The notes under the pieces were generated by a model. It worked only from the letters and a program-made list of their open reading frames with translations. It searched no databases and was not told where the DNA came from. Below are positions 31,579 through 41,628 of a stretch of DNA of 64,000 nt, piece by piece (position 1 is the first letter of the stretch; each line of letters starts with the position of its first letter). The stretch is taken from the NCBI GenBank assembly GCA_006386115.1, contig VFIW01000064.1, positions 1-64,000 on the forward strand, in the 5' to 3' direction. The position numbers were made by a program, and so were the translations under genes. The stretch is from Globisporangium splendens. Lineage: Eukaryota; Oomycota; Peronosporomycetes; Pythiales; Pythiaceae.

Positions 31579-32217
31579 GGAAAGACTGTAGCCATGTCCC
31601 CGGGTTTTGATGTTGCACTGTTAATCGACGGTCACCCCACATCACTCATTGCTGCCGTCAGCTCATTGTAATTCCACAAGTCTTCATACTTCATGAAGTA
31701 CTTGCTTTGCTCTCGCAATCTTGACGACGCGAAAGCAAACAAACACTGCTGAGATGGCAGCCACCGAGATACACACTCCACCGTGTCAAGTTTGATTGTG
31801 ATATTGTCCTAAAGTATGAAGGTTTTCAAGGCGAAAAGTCTGGTCTTCGTCTTGTAGTTTGGTTGGGAGGTGTAGGACTGGAGACATCGGTACATTGTGC
31901 AGCGAAGTGCGGTTGCCAAGTACGAATTTGGCAAACAGTTCAACTCGATTTTCCGGTATCTCCACTGATTGGTGGAAATAGGTACCAATATAACCAATCA
32001 ACACTCAGTACTCCACCATCTGATCACGCTTCGCGTGAATGCGTAAACCTCTCTTCCCACGTCATTTTAGCAAAGTCTACAATGCATCTCTATTGGGTGA
32101 AGATAATAGATATGCGTTTTTATTGGATGAAAATATCACCTCTCTCTTTTCCACAGCATTCGTTCGGAAGCCATCGCATTATCAAACGACACATTCTTTC
32201 CTACCAGCTTCGCCATA
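31579..32217. other. Gap upstream of ankyrin gene
   Basis: No gene seen. Presumably holds the promoter of the gene at 32218; an initiator-like GCATTCGTTCGGAAG lies at 32157-32171, about 50 bp upstream of its ATG. Confidence 0.4.
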
Positions 32218-33942
32218 ATGGCCTCGTATCGTCCGGCGCTCACGTCTGTGGTCGCCGTGTGCCGCGCCCAAGCAGAGGAGCGCGGCGCCAATGTGGAGGC
32301 GCTGGCGCACGTGCTCAGCCTCGTCAGCGCGTGCCTCACGCCGCAGCACTGGACGTTCCTGCGCGCGTGCGAATGCGGCCACACGGCGCTGCTGCGGCGG
32401 CTGGCGGCGCACGAGCCGCGCCACTTGGATCCGCACTTCAAGGCGTTCCAGTTCAGCAAGGGGATCGTGTTCGCTGTGGCGAATGACGACCTCGAGATGG
32501 TGACGTGGCTGTGCTTGGAGTACTTCCCCGGAGCAGGTTTTGTGTCCAAGGCGATGGAGAAGGCCGCTGAAGTCGGCAACCTGCGCATCCTGCAGTGGCT
32601 CGAGGACCGCTGCGACGACCGCATCTTCTGGACCGAAGCGTACATGGACATCGCAGCGGAGAATGGTCATCTGGATGTGCTCCGATGGCTGCATGCGCAC
32701 CCGAAGAGCGGAGGCTGCACGAAGCGCGCGATCTGTCATGCTGCCCGGAATGGACATTTGCAGGTCGTGCAATGGCTGTACGACCATTTTCCTGAGCGTC
32801 CGAGAGAAGCGCTTCGGTATGCTGTCCACGGAGGCAGCGTCGACATTGCGAGTTTCCTCCATGAGCGCGGTTACGAGCTCCATGCAGCGAACGCAGTCGA
32901 CGATGCAGCGTGGAGCGGCAACCTCGGCATGGTCAAGTGGGTCCACGGCATCGGCGCGACCGGGTGCACGCGCTATGCCATGGACTTTGCAGCTGCAGCC
33001 GGCAACCTGGCCATGCTCCAGTGGCTCCATGAGAACTACTCGGAAGGCTGCTCGAGTGACGCAATGGACAAAGCAGCTGGGAATGGTCACCTCGAAGTCG
33101 TCGAGTGGCTTCACGAGCATCACCCGAATGCGCGGTCCAACAGAGCGATCTGCGCCGCGGCAAAGAATGGACACCTTGAGATCGTTCAGTGGCTCCATGA
33201 TAATCGCTATGGCCACCATGACTCCGTGCTCGAGGCTGCAGCTTCGAGTGGGAACCTGGAATTGGTGATGTGGTTGGATGAGAATCGTCCAGAGCCGCCG
33301 TCGTGGTTTGCTATAGCCAAGGCGGCTGAAAAGGGCCACTTGCCGATTATGAAGTGGTTGCATGCGAATAGTGACGGTGACTACGAGGATGCGCTGGACA
33401 GAGCAGCGACGAATGGTCAGCTCGAGGCAGTCAAGTGGCTGCACGAGAATCGACACGAAGGATGCACGACGAACGCCATGGACGGAGCTGCTCGCAACAA
33501 TCATCTTCATGTCGTCAAGTGGCTCCATGAGCACCGCAAGGAAGGATGCACGACCGAGGCTATGGACAGAGCTGGTTCGTGTGAGATGATGCGCTGGCTG
33601 CACGAGAACCGAAGCGAAGGCTGCACGACCAAAGCGATGGACAATGCGGTGGCAAGAGGCGATCTCGAGACGGTGATGTTGCTCCACGCCAATCGAAGCG
33701 AAGGCTGTTCGGATACTGTGTCCAACTCTGTTGGGTACGGCGGATACCTGGAGCTCTTCATGTGGCTGTACGAGCACCGCCGAGAGAACATCGACGTCGC
33801 TATGATCCGAGCCAAGTTCGACACGCCGCAGTACAAATTCGTCGACATGCACTGGGTCGAGGTCGGTTGGGTCACGGATACTATCACGACGTTCCGCGAT
33901 CGCTCCTTCTTGATCGCGCTATTCGACAAGTTCGATTTGTGA
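32218..33942 (+). CDS. Ankyrin-repeat-like protein
   Basis: 574 codons from the ATG that gives the family start (MASYRPALTSVVAVCR). N-terminal module VEALAHVLSLVSACLTPQHW, then FLRACECGHTALLRRLAA; irregular units; about seven 28-residue units, several with decayed loops (EHHPNARSN, DNRYGHHDS) where others have NRSEGCT; the short repeat AMDRAGSCEMMRWLHENRS; and the family end FLIALFDKFDL. Before that end an insertion of about 20 residues (FVDMHWVEVGWVTDTITTF) is not seen in paralogues and could be an unspliced or newly coding segment. GC content is clearly higher in the first 400 bases. An intracellular binding scaffold is likely. Confidence 0.87.
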   Translation: MASYRPALTSVVAVCRAQAEERGANVEALAHVLSLVSACLTPQHWTFLRACECGHTALLRRLAAHEPRHLDPHFKAFQFSKGIVFAVANDDLEMVTWLCLEYFPGAGFVSKAMEKAAEVGNLRILQWLEDRCDDRIFWTEAYMDIAAENGHLDVLRWLHAHPKSGGCTKRAICHAARNGHLQVVQWLYDHFPERPREALRYAVHGGSVDIASFLHERGYELHAANAVDDAAWSGNLGMVKWVHGIGATGCTRYAMDFAAAAGNLAMLQWLHENYSEGCSSDAMDKAAGNGHLEVVEWLHEHHPNARSNRAICAAAKNGHLEIVQWLHDNRYGHHDSVLEAAASSGNLELVMWLDENRPEPPSWFAIAKAAEKGHLPIMKWLHANSDGDYEDALDRAATNGQLEAVKWLHENRHEGCTTNAMDGAARNNHLHVVKWLHEHRKEGCTTEAMDRAGSCEMMRWLHENRSEGCTTKAMDNAVARGDLETVMLLHANRSEGCSDTVSNSVGYGGYLELFMWLYEHRRENIDVAMIRAKFDTPQYKFVDMHWVEVGWVTDTITTFRDRSFLIALFDKFDL

Positions 33943-34227
33943 TTCATGAATGCATATTGAGACTCCAGAGCGCACTGCACTTAGAGTAATAAATGAACGC
34001 AGGCTCTGTTTCTATGAATCCTATCAAGTGTTTTTCTGCCTGCGCATTGATCTCGACTCTCAAAGAACGGAAAAATATCTCGAAGTGTGCTCTCCCCTTA
34101 GCAAAACTGCCTGTGAATCGTCGACTGGTTGGTGGAAACAAGCTGCGTGCTGGGACTTTGGATGCTCACCAAAACCAGCAAGCATTCCAGTGGTCAGCTG
34201 GTTGCATAAACATCACACGAATGTCAA

Positions 34228-34444
34228 ATGTTCGTCTCTACGAGCGCTGTGGCTCTGCTTGCGCTGACAGGACCGACGACCTACGCCGCTCCCGAGCCGA
34301 CTCGACTCCGACCTCCAGCTCTCGCAATTCGAGCTCACCCTCCGCGACTCCGACGACTTGGAGTTCCTCCGCGTCTTTGCACAAGACCGACGGCAATGGA
34401 AGGCCAACACCACCGATCTCGTCATTACCCTCCCCCACGGGTGA
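34228..34444 (+). pseudogene. Possible broken gene for a small secreted protein
   Basis: The ATG at 34228 starts a convincing signal peptide (MFVSTSAVALLALTGPTTYA). Shortly after, that frame becomes low complexity, while the frame ending at 34444 reads like protein: LDSDLQLSQFELTLRDSDDL then EFLRVFAQDRRQWKANTTDL. A single frameshift near 34290 would join them. I do not recognise the family. It could be a recent pseudogene, a sequencing slip, or chance. Confidence 0.3.
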
Positions 34445-34780
34445 TTCTACGCATGCGAGTGCTGCATGATTTGGCCAGGTCAGTTGATTTTAGCTCAGTC
34501 TTGGCTCATAAGGTTGCCGCGAAACACGTCACTGCTGCACTGTGACTACCTGCAATATTGCCATAATCGATAAAATTGTCAAATGTGTCAATAGCACATA
34601 ATTGCAGTATATTTATCAGACATCTCTGAGGCTGACTCATTTCGCAGCATTAAGTACGCGTCACCACAATGTTCAAAAACGACCTTTACTCAGAAATCTG
34701 TGTCTGATAATCTCGCTCTCACACCAGTAAGTTCGCCTCACAAGCCCACAACAAAGCCATAGTCTCTCAGTCAGCGAGCC

Positions 34781-34807
34781 GACGACGACGACGACGACGG
34801 CGGCGGC
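34781..34807. repeat. Trinucleotide microsatellite
   Basis: (GAC)n passing into (GGC)n, 27 bp, outside any recognised gene. Confidence 0.8.
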
Positions 34808-36156
34808 TTTGAACCGCAGGCGCGCTGCTCACGCCGCTCGTTCGCTAGACGACAGTAATGAGAGAGTGGCGCTCTCAGCGTCGCTTGTCTAATCGCGCAT
34901 CTTTAGCCTGCACACCCGCCTTTCTGCCAAAGTGCGTCGGCGCCACAACCCGCCATCTGCATGCACCGTGTTTGTTCTAAAAGTAATCATCCAGTGAGTA
35001 ACTTGTGGGGTCTGCACACAATGCGTGTTGGTGCATTCAGTCTCGTTGGGAGAGGCAAAGCAGACGAGCCCATGGCGTTCACTGGTGTGAACTGAACATG
35101 CAGATGACGAGTGAGTTGCTTCAAGCAAGAGCTTGCTGCAAGTGTGTAACATGTGCACATACAATAGACAGATAGCTACACTCTTCGCAAGATGATGGCC
35201 ATGCTCACATGCACATGTTGCCGCATGCGCGCAAGTGTGGATTGTGGATATGCAGGAGCTGCCAAGGTGATGAAGTAGTGGATAAGACAGTGAGCACGCC
35301 TCTCAACTGCGCAGCATAGAGTGAATATGCGAGAAATATATAGTCAGCGCATCTACTGACTACTGCGTGCAAATGGAAAGGCAACGCATGTGAAGTGTGT
35401 GGATATGGAGGCGATTCTTTTAATCCGCAAGCTCGCGATCATGTTGCTTCATTCTTATGGAAATTGAAGTACTACTCTGAGTGTTCAGAACGAGGCGGCG
35501 ATGGGTGACGAAGAGCGCCCACTGTCTGCACGCACGTGGTTAAACCAAAGGCGCGGAAAGGCGGCAACATGCAGCAGTTGCTGTGAAGCCATTTCCATGC
35601 ACTGAGGCAGGAAACAGACCGCAAAGATTTTCTATGGAAAAAAAAAGACAAGATACGATTGATGCATGTGTACAAAATTTGTATTTGTGTGTGTGCTGAC
35701 TAACTATTGTCCCTGTGCTTCTAGAGATAAAAAATAGAGATCTATGAAAAATGTACATGTAAAGATAAATACTAGTGTATATAAAACCCATGATGCGAAT
35801 GCGCGCACAGCGGGTTTGGTTGGGGGGTTGGAAGACGCAAAAGAGTGGTCGACGTGGAAGACGCGAAGCATGCTCGCTTCAGTGCTCGGAAGGCGGATGA
35901 TCGCGTGATGAGGTGTGAGGCGGGGCGTTGGCGACGGATGTTAAATGACGGCACGACTTGAGGGCGAGTGGATAAGTTATTGTACATGGAGTTGCTGTTT
36001 CACGCGCGTCGCCCTGGTTGTCGCCCCATCCTCTCTCCGCATCCACCACTTGATCACTTCATCCCCGCTTGATCTTCTTCTCGGACTGTCTCGTCTTCTT
36101 TCCTGGGTTTCTCCTCCACATCTTCAGATCACGCTCCACTTGATGGCAGCATGGGT

Positions 36157-36184
36157 TGCATTCTCTCTCTCTCTCTCTCTCTCA
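36157..36184. repeat. (CT)n microsatellite
   Basis: About 13 CT units upstream of (and on the opposite strand to) the small ORF at 36311-36646. Confidence 0.8.
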
Positions 36185-36310
36185 TCCCAGTGTATTGCAT
36201 TCTTGCAATACACCGATCATTGAGTCTCGTCGCGTCTTCTTGCTGCACACACACCAAATACAATGCTTTGCTCTCTCATTCTCTCTTCTCCTTTCGGCAT
36301 CCTCTGCTGC

Positions 36311-36646
36311 TTATCGCTGCGCGCTGCTGGCGGCGTTGTTGGGCGGCGTGGCCGTCGCGGACTGCGGCAGCGGGTGCACGTTGGCCGGGTGCTCGCGATC
36401 TTTCTGGATCCACGCCGACTTGAGCAGGTCGATCTCGAGGTTGGTCTGCCACTGCTTCTTCATGGCCGCGTGGTCCTCCTCGTGGAACGAGGGCAACACC
36501 ATGCCGTTCTGCTGGTTCTCCATGTTGTAGACGATAGTGGTGGCGAGCGTGGGAAGTTGCACTTGTGGGGTCTCTGGCATATCGCCAACTGAGCGAACGG
36601 ACGGGATGCAAACAAACGGCAAAGCGGCGCGCACCACCCACGCCAT
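36311..36646 (-). CDS. Small hypothetical protein
   Basis: 111 codons if started at the ATG at 36644-36646 (MAWVVRAALPFVCIPSVRS, an amphipathic, mitochondrial-presequence-like start), or 89 codons from 36580 (MPETPQVQLPTLATTIVYN). The rest is hydrophilic and helical (EEDHAAMKKQWQTNLEIDLL) and ends with a Pro/Ala/Ser-rich tail. I do not recognise a family. The composition looks protein-like and GC is raised relative to the flanks. The reverse strand is also open, so the call is tentative. Confidence 0.5.
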   Translation of the reverse strand: MAWVVRAALPFVCIPSVRSVGDMPETPQVQLPTLATTIVYNMENQQNGMVLPSFHEEDHAAMKKQWQTNLEIDLLKSAWIQKDREHPANVHPLPQSATATPPNNAASSAQR

Positions 36647-38985
36647 TCGCAACTTGGTGACAAACACTCGGCCAACAAAAGTTTCGCAAAAAGCGCTGTC
36701 GTCGTGTTGTAAAGCGCAACTGGATCTGACTACCGGGGAGTCCAAAATCCCCTAATCGACTGTCATAGAAACTTCGCCATGTGCGATATTAACCACACGA
36801 ACAAAGCCAGTTTTGTCTTTGTCGCGCATTTTGGTCAAGTTGATGGCTTGGGGAGAAACCGGGTTAGGTGAAAGGCTTGTAGAGTGCTTGCTGCATGTTG
36901 CGATTGATGGACACACGCACCTACGCCATTCCGCATGTGTTCAACGGTTTGCAGCAGTTTGCATTTGTCGAACAACCGACTCACATTGTGTCGGTAGTGA
37001 CAGTGCTTCCATATTGCACTCTGACTCTCATGCCTCTTTATGGAAGGAGAGAGACCAGGGTCGTCGTGAAAGAAAAAAAGCGCTACCTGACGCCATCCCA
37101 CTGCATTCGATTGTGGATTTAATATCTATTTATACGCCGAATGTTCCACGTGTGCGCGCATGCATGCGGCTGTGACTGACGCCAGCAGCAGCGGACAAGC
37201 AAATGCCGCATCGAGCAGGGTTGTTTATTCTCTTTCCGCCCCTCCAATGCAGGTGATGGCGACCCTCCTCGCCCTCTCGCTCTGGTCGTTTCTGAGTTGT
37301 GTGTGTGTGTGTGTGTGGTGTTTCCAGCATGAAATGACTGGATTCAGATGATGGCTTCATCCTGGCGCCACAGCTCGACTTCGCTGACGCCACCTGTTTT
37401 TACTGACACACAACGTTTGAATCACAGGGCGAACCGACGCCGTATAGGGCAGGGGAACCCCTTGCTTTACTTGCGATCTTGGTTCAGCATGTGCGCATTG
37501 TCGCCCGCAGTTTGTTTTCGACGAAAGATCGTTTCGGCGCTGCTGCTGAATGCTGCTGTGGCTGAGAAAGGATGCATGTGTTTCTTGTCAAAGGCGTGGG
37601 TTCTGACGTCAGTCAGTCGAGTATAAAAAAGCTGCCATCATGCACTCGGACATGTTGAAGCTCAAGCGCAACGACCATTTGTCGACAAGTTGCTGCTCAA
37701 GTTGCTTGCAAGCACGAGCAGTCCATTCGGCGACACCCTCTCCACGCACTTGCGTACCTATGATAGTGGCTGGTTGGACAGAGCAGACGACACGCGTTTT
37801 CGTTTGTAGTTCGTTGTATTACAACCAGCCTGGAAAATAGCAGCAGTGGATGCAAGACGGTACGGTACATCCATTAAATGATCGCAAAATTTGCAGCCTT
37901 GCGAGTGAAGGTGCACTCACCACTGTATCGGATACATTTTCAGCAGCGGAGATGCCGTACAATTTGCGACAAAAATGCTGACACAAAATGAACTGAACGA
38001 TGGGTTGACTTGGTTGTGTGTAGAGAACCAATCTTCCCCCCCCTTCGCATGTCTCTTCTTCCGGGACAGGAAACTTGGGTTCGCTTCTGCCCCAAGCAAG
38101 CCGCGTGGGACAACCCGCCGGCGCATCTTCAAATCCGCGCAAAACGCAAAAAGATTGGACCGTCGACACACAGAAAACGAGCAAACACGCTGTGGTTGAC
38201 GCTGCGAATCTGGGCCACTCGTTTATGTATTCGCAACACCTTGCATGCACACTGCAAGAACTCGCAAGCTGCAATTGCGCAACCGTGCAGCGCTATAATA
38301 ATATGCACAACCTGCTGTGCACATGCACGTAAAATATTGTTGCACAGGACAGGCCGAAAGATCGCATTTTGGTTGTCCATCACGACGCGATGACATCCTT
38401 TTGTGTGGGTCGGTTTATGCACCCAGATGGCAAAAACGCAGGTCGGATTGAGGCTGGCGCGTGCTTCTTCTGCCGCTGCTGTCTGTCTGCATGTCTGTCT
38501 GGTGCAAGTGCATGCAATTGGCAGCTCCAAATGGCTATCTGCGGCTGCGATTGTTACTAAAATGTGCCAATCAAGCAACTCAATCAGCACAGGGTTGGGG
38601 GGCGATATGTTGAGGCAGAGACGGGACCACGATGCGTGTCGGAATAGGCCGAGAACCTTGCTGACTCTTTCTGCTACACACTCGCAAAGTTCGTTCGGAA
38701 ATCAGAGCTAAGTGCGCACGTCAATGAGCGTGTCCAGCTGGTTCGGTACCTAAAGTGCGTCTTGCACTTTGTGTGTGCGCGCAATCCCACTTTGATGACT
38801 AACTAGCTGCACTCATATCGCACAATACTGGTATTAGAATCGGTATCTGCAACTCGAACCTTGCGTGTCTGCGAACCTACTACCGGTACTTTTGCCGGTA
38901 CGACTGATCTCACCACCAGTGTCTACAATTACTGCGCACCGAACCGGATCATCGCATAGGGAATTGACCGGCGGGAACGAAGAAA
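36647..38985. other. Gap, no gene seen
   Basis: About 2.3 kb upstream of the tryptophanyl-tRNA synthetase gene. Contains a (GT)n tract near 37297-37317 and a TATAAAAAAG box at 37623 before a 66-codon ORF (37640) that has no recognisable feature. Other ORFs overlap on both strands and look like chance. Confidence 0.45.
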
Positions 38986-40408
38986 ATGCAGCGGATGGCG
39001 GCGTCGCGGGGGATGCTGCGACGGTCGCATGTGCGCGCTCCTCTCGGTCTGCGAAGTACGCACGCGGCGCGCGCAGCGACAGGCTCGCGTTCTGCTCTCG
39101 TTCCGCGCCGCGGGCGTGATCCTGCGGTGCTCGCAAGATCGCTTGAAGTAGCGCGCGCCGCGGCTACTGGATGCCAATTTCACTATCATCTCTCGAGTGG
39201 AACGGCCATCGTGCGTCAGCAGATTACATGCAGCACGCCAGCACGCGTCGCACCGTGCGTGCGCAGCTTCGCGACATCTGCTTCTGATACGGACGTCTCT
39301 GCGCCACAGTGGCAAGATCGCGTGCTCTCGGGCATCCAGCCCACGGGGATCCCGCATCTCGGCAACTACTGCGGCGCGATCTCGAAATGGGTCGACCTCC
39401 AGAGCGCCGATGAGGACCGCAGTAAGCGGCTCTACAGTGTCGTGGATCTGCATGCGATCACGGTGCCGTTCGATCCGAAGGCGATGCCTGGACAGGTGCG
39501 CTCCATGGTCGCGGCGTTGCTCGGCGCGGGGCTTGATCCGAAGCAGAACATCCTGTTCAAGCAGTCCGACGTGCAATACCACACCGAGCTGGCGTGGTAC
39601 TTGGGGTGCATCACGCCGATCGGATGGCTCAACCGCATGACGCAGTACAAGCAGAAGGCGCAGCAGGACAAGATGGATAGTGGGCTGGGGCTGCTCGCGT
39701 ACCCTGTGCTCATGGCGGCCGACATCCTCGTGTACAGAGCCACGAACGTTCCTGTGGGCGAAGACCAGCAGCAGCATCTGGAGCTCGCGCGCATGATCGC
39801 GTCGACGTTCAACGACCGCTTCGGGAATGGGAGCCAAGTGTTCCCCAAGCCGTTCCCCGTGGAGAACAACAACCAGGACACGCTGTACCGCATCATGAGT
39901 CTGCGCGAGCCGACCAAAAAGATGAGCAAGAGCGATCCGTCGGCGCTCACGCGCATCGAGTTGACGGACTCGCCCGAGTCGATCCGCAAGAAGATCATGA
40001 AGGCGCAGACGGACGCGATCGACGGCATCTCGTACGACAGGAAAGAGCGACCCGGGATCTCCAACCTGCTCTCGATCTTCAGCGCCGTCACCAACACGCC
40101 CATCGACGCTTTGGTGCACGAGTACGCGAACTCCCAGACCGGTGCGTTCAAGAAAAGCGTCGCAGACGCTGTCATTGCCAAGTACGTACCTTATTCATGA
40201 GCGCATTGTTGGGCATCACAGGCTATTTGATTCGCTTATTTGTATTCTCCTTCTCTGTGTGTACAGAATCTGTCCGATTGGCGAGCGCATCCAGCGATAC
40301 GAAGCCGATCCGACGTTCATTGACGAGGTGTTGACCGATGGCGCCGAGCAGGCTTCCGAGATCGCCGCCGCGACGATGAAGGACGTGAAAGCAGCCATGG
40401 GGCTATAG
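38986..40408 (+). CDS. Tryptophanyl-tRNA synthetase, mitochondrial/bacterial type
   Basis: Two exons, 38986-40181 and 40267-40408, give 445 codons in frame across an 85-bp intron. Class I synthetase: the HIGH-type motif is IPHLGN (about residues 122-127), with VPVGEDQQQHLEL near 256-266 and KMSKS at 312-316. It charges tRNA-Trp with tryptophan using ATP. The first 100 residues are rich in Arg, Ala and Ser (MQRMAASRGMLRRSHVRAPL), as in a mitochondrial targeting sequence. An in-frame 72-bp segment (39148-39219, GTAGCG...TCAG) in this leader could be a second intron; splicing it would not change the frame. Convergent with the OPA3-like gene; 134 bp separate the stop codons. Confidence 0.93.
40182..40266 (+). 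other. Intron of the tryptophanyl-tRNA synthetase gene
   Basis: 85 bp, GTACGT...TACAG. Without removal the frame stops at once (YVPYS then stop); with removal it continues AKICPIGERIQRYEADP, the expected C-terminal part. Confidence 0.9.
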
Positions 40409-40542
40409 ACGAATCTCAGCTCCACATGCTTCATACCTGAAACTTCAAATAGAGTAAGAAAATAACGACAAGCTTTGAGGATAAAAGGATCCATGTTTGC
40501 TGTCACTAATATGATAGACTGTAGGGACTGAGGTCATATTCT

Positions 40543-41295
40543 TTATCGGAACACACCAGTCATGGCGTTGCACGTGGCTGTCCACAGACTAGAAACCATC
40601 GACGGCGAGGTCGCGTTCGGCTCCATGGCGCTAGTGTTCTCTGTGTGCTGCCTGTCGCGTCGCTGCTTGTTCTCCAGGTGGTGGATGTCGTCGTGCACCT
40701 GCTCCACTGCCGACGAGCGCACAGCATCTTCTATCCGGTGGTCGAGATCGTGCTCGACGATGTGACCGAGCTCCGCGAGCTTGCCCTCGAGCCAAATCAC
40801 CTTCACCTCAAGGTTCTCAAAGCGCTCCTCCAACTCCTGCAAATAGCAACAACCAGCGAACAACAGCACAAGAGTTAGCCCATGCACCTCGTTGGTATGA
40901 ACCAGGTTCCAATTTAAACGCACCCGCTCGGCCTTGAGCTTGAGCTCTTCCTGCTTGCGCTCGGTCTCCTTGGACTTGGCGCTGCTGCGCGTGTACTCGA
41001 AGGACGCGACGGCGACGGCGACCGAGAAGATCATGAGCTCGCCGATGAGGTCGGCACCGTTCTCGACCGCCTTGTCCGCCGGGAGGTCCTTGATCGAGTA
41101 CTTCTCGATGCCGCGGAAACCCATGTGGAACTTGATCGTGAGGCGGTGCTGCTGCTGCCCGAGCGAGTGGCACACGGCGTTCAGGCGCGGGTGCACCTTG
41201 GAGCGCGACTTGACCACCTTCGCCAGCGGTTTGGTGAGCGTGCGCACCACGAGGCCACCGAACTTGACCAACGGCAGACCGAAGATTACCGCCAT
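40543..41295 (-). CDS. OPA3-like mitochondrial protein
   Basis: Two exons on the minus strand: 41295-40924 and 40836-40543, 221 codons. The N-terminus is characteristic of the OPA3 family (LPLVKFGGLVVRTLTKPLAK, then VHPRLNAVCHSL), followed by GELMIFSVAVAVASFEYTRS as the hydrophobic helix and a charged coiled coil (residues about 106-160). OPA3 proteins reside in mitochondrial membranes and affect mitochondrial shape; the molecular activity is unknown. The start is the ATG before AVIFGLPL; an upstream open frame contains leader and a (GA)n tract. The C-terminal 40 residues are poorly conserved and polar. Confidence 0.9.
   Translation of the reverse strand: MAVIFGLPLVKFGGLVVRTLTKPLAKVVKSRSKVHPRLNAVCHSLGQQQHRLTIKFHMGFRGIEKYSIKDLPADKAVENGADLIGELMIFSVAVAVASFEYTRSSAKSKETERKQEELKLKAERVRLNWNLVHTNEVHGLTLVLLFAGCCYLQELEERFENLEVKVIWLEGKLAELGHIVEHDLDHRIEDAVRSSAVEQVHDDIHHLENKQRRDRQHTENTSAMEPNATSPSMVSSLWTATCNAMTGVFR
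40837..40923 (-). other. Intron of the OPA3-like gene, open in frame
   Basis: 87 bp, GTGCGT...TTGCAG on the minus strand. Its length is a multiple of three and it holds no in-frame stop, so retention would insert 29 hydrophobic-rich residues (LTLVLLFAGCCYLQ at its end). Removing it joins the coiled coil smoothly (KAER to ELEERFENLE). Confidence 0.8.
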
Positions 41296-41363
41296 CGCGA
41301 GTAGCCGAGAGAGAGAGAGAGAGAGAGGAGAGAGGAGACTGCGTGCGTCTGCCTGCGCTTCAG

Positions 41364-41383
41364 CTTTGATGCGAATGAAGAGC
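41364..41383 (-). promoter_or_regulatory. Putative initiator of the OPA3-like gene
   Basis: On the minus strand GCTCTTCATTCGCATCAAAG fits the oomycete initiator core TCATTYNNCA; about 70-85 bp upstream of the ATG, with the (GA)n/(CT)n tract in between. Confidence 0.45.
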
Positions 41384-41628
41384 GCTGTGCTTGTCACGAC
41401 CAACATTCAGGCTCTGCTATTGCTCCCCCTCTTATTTACAGCTACAAACTTTAGTGACATAAATTTTGGAAGAGTGACAATCCTCCTATATAATGTTTTA
41501 CTGTACTATCAGTGACATGTGAAAAGCAGCGCTCTATTCAAGTCGCGATTGCTATTTTAGTGACGTGATTGTGACAGCCCTCTATTGAAATCGCACTGGC
41601 CGTCATTGTAGCTGCAGCAGCGACCAAT

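Larger units (their letters stand above)
34445..36310. other. Gap with microsatellites, no gene seen
   Basis: About 1.9 kb without a convincing gene. Holds a (GAC)n/(GGC)n tract at 34781-34807 and a (CT)n tract at about 36157-36184. Short AT-rich segments lie near 35690-35790. Confidence 0.5.

Noticed and set aside
32182..33852. Long minus-strand ORF (556 codons) opposite an ankyrin gene, and similar ones opposite others such as 42001-43206
   Set aside because: The ankyrin genes have an 84-bp period, a multiple of three, so a stop-free antisense frame in one repeat is stop-free in all. The antisense proteins have no domain and do not keep their ends between paralogues.
37640..37840. 66-codon ORF just downstream of a TATAAAAAAG box
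   Set aside because: No recognisable protein feature, no paralogue, and TATA-only evidence is weak in an AT-varied intergenic region.
38929..40119. Minus-strand ORF of 396 codons over the tryptophanyl-tRNA synthetase gene
   Set aside because: It is the reverse frame of a strongly conserved GC-rich gene; the product is Arg/His/Leu-rich with no motif.
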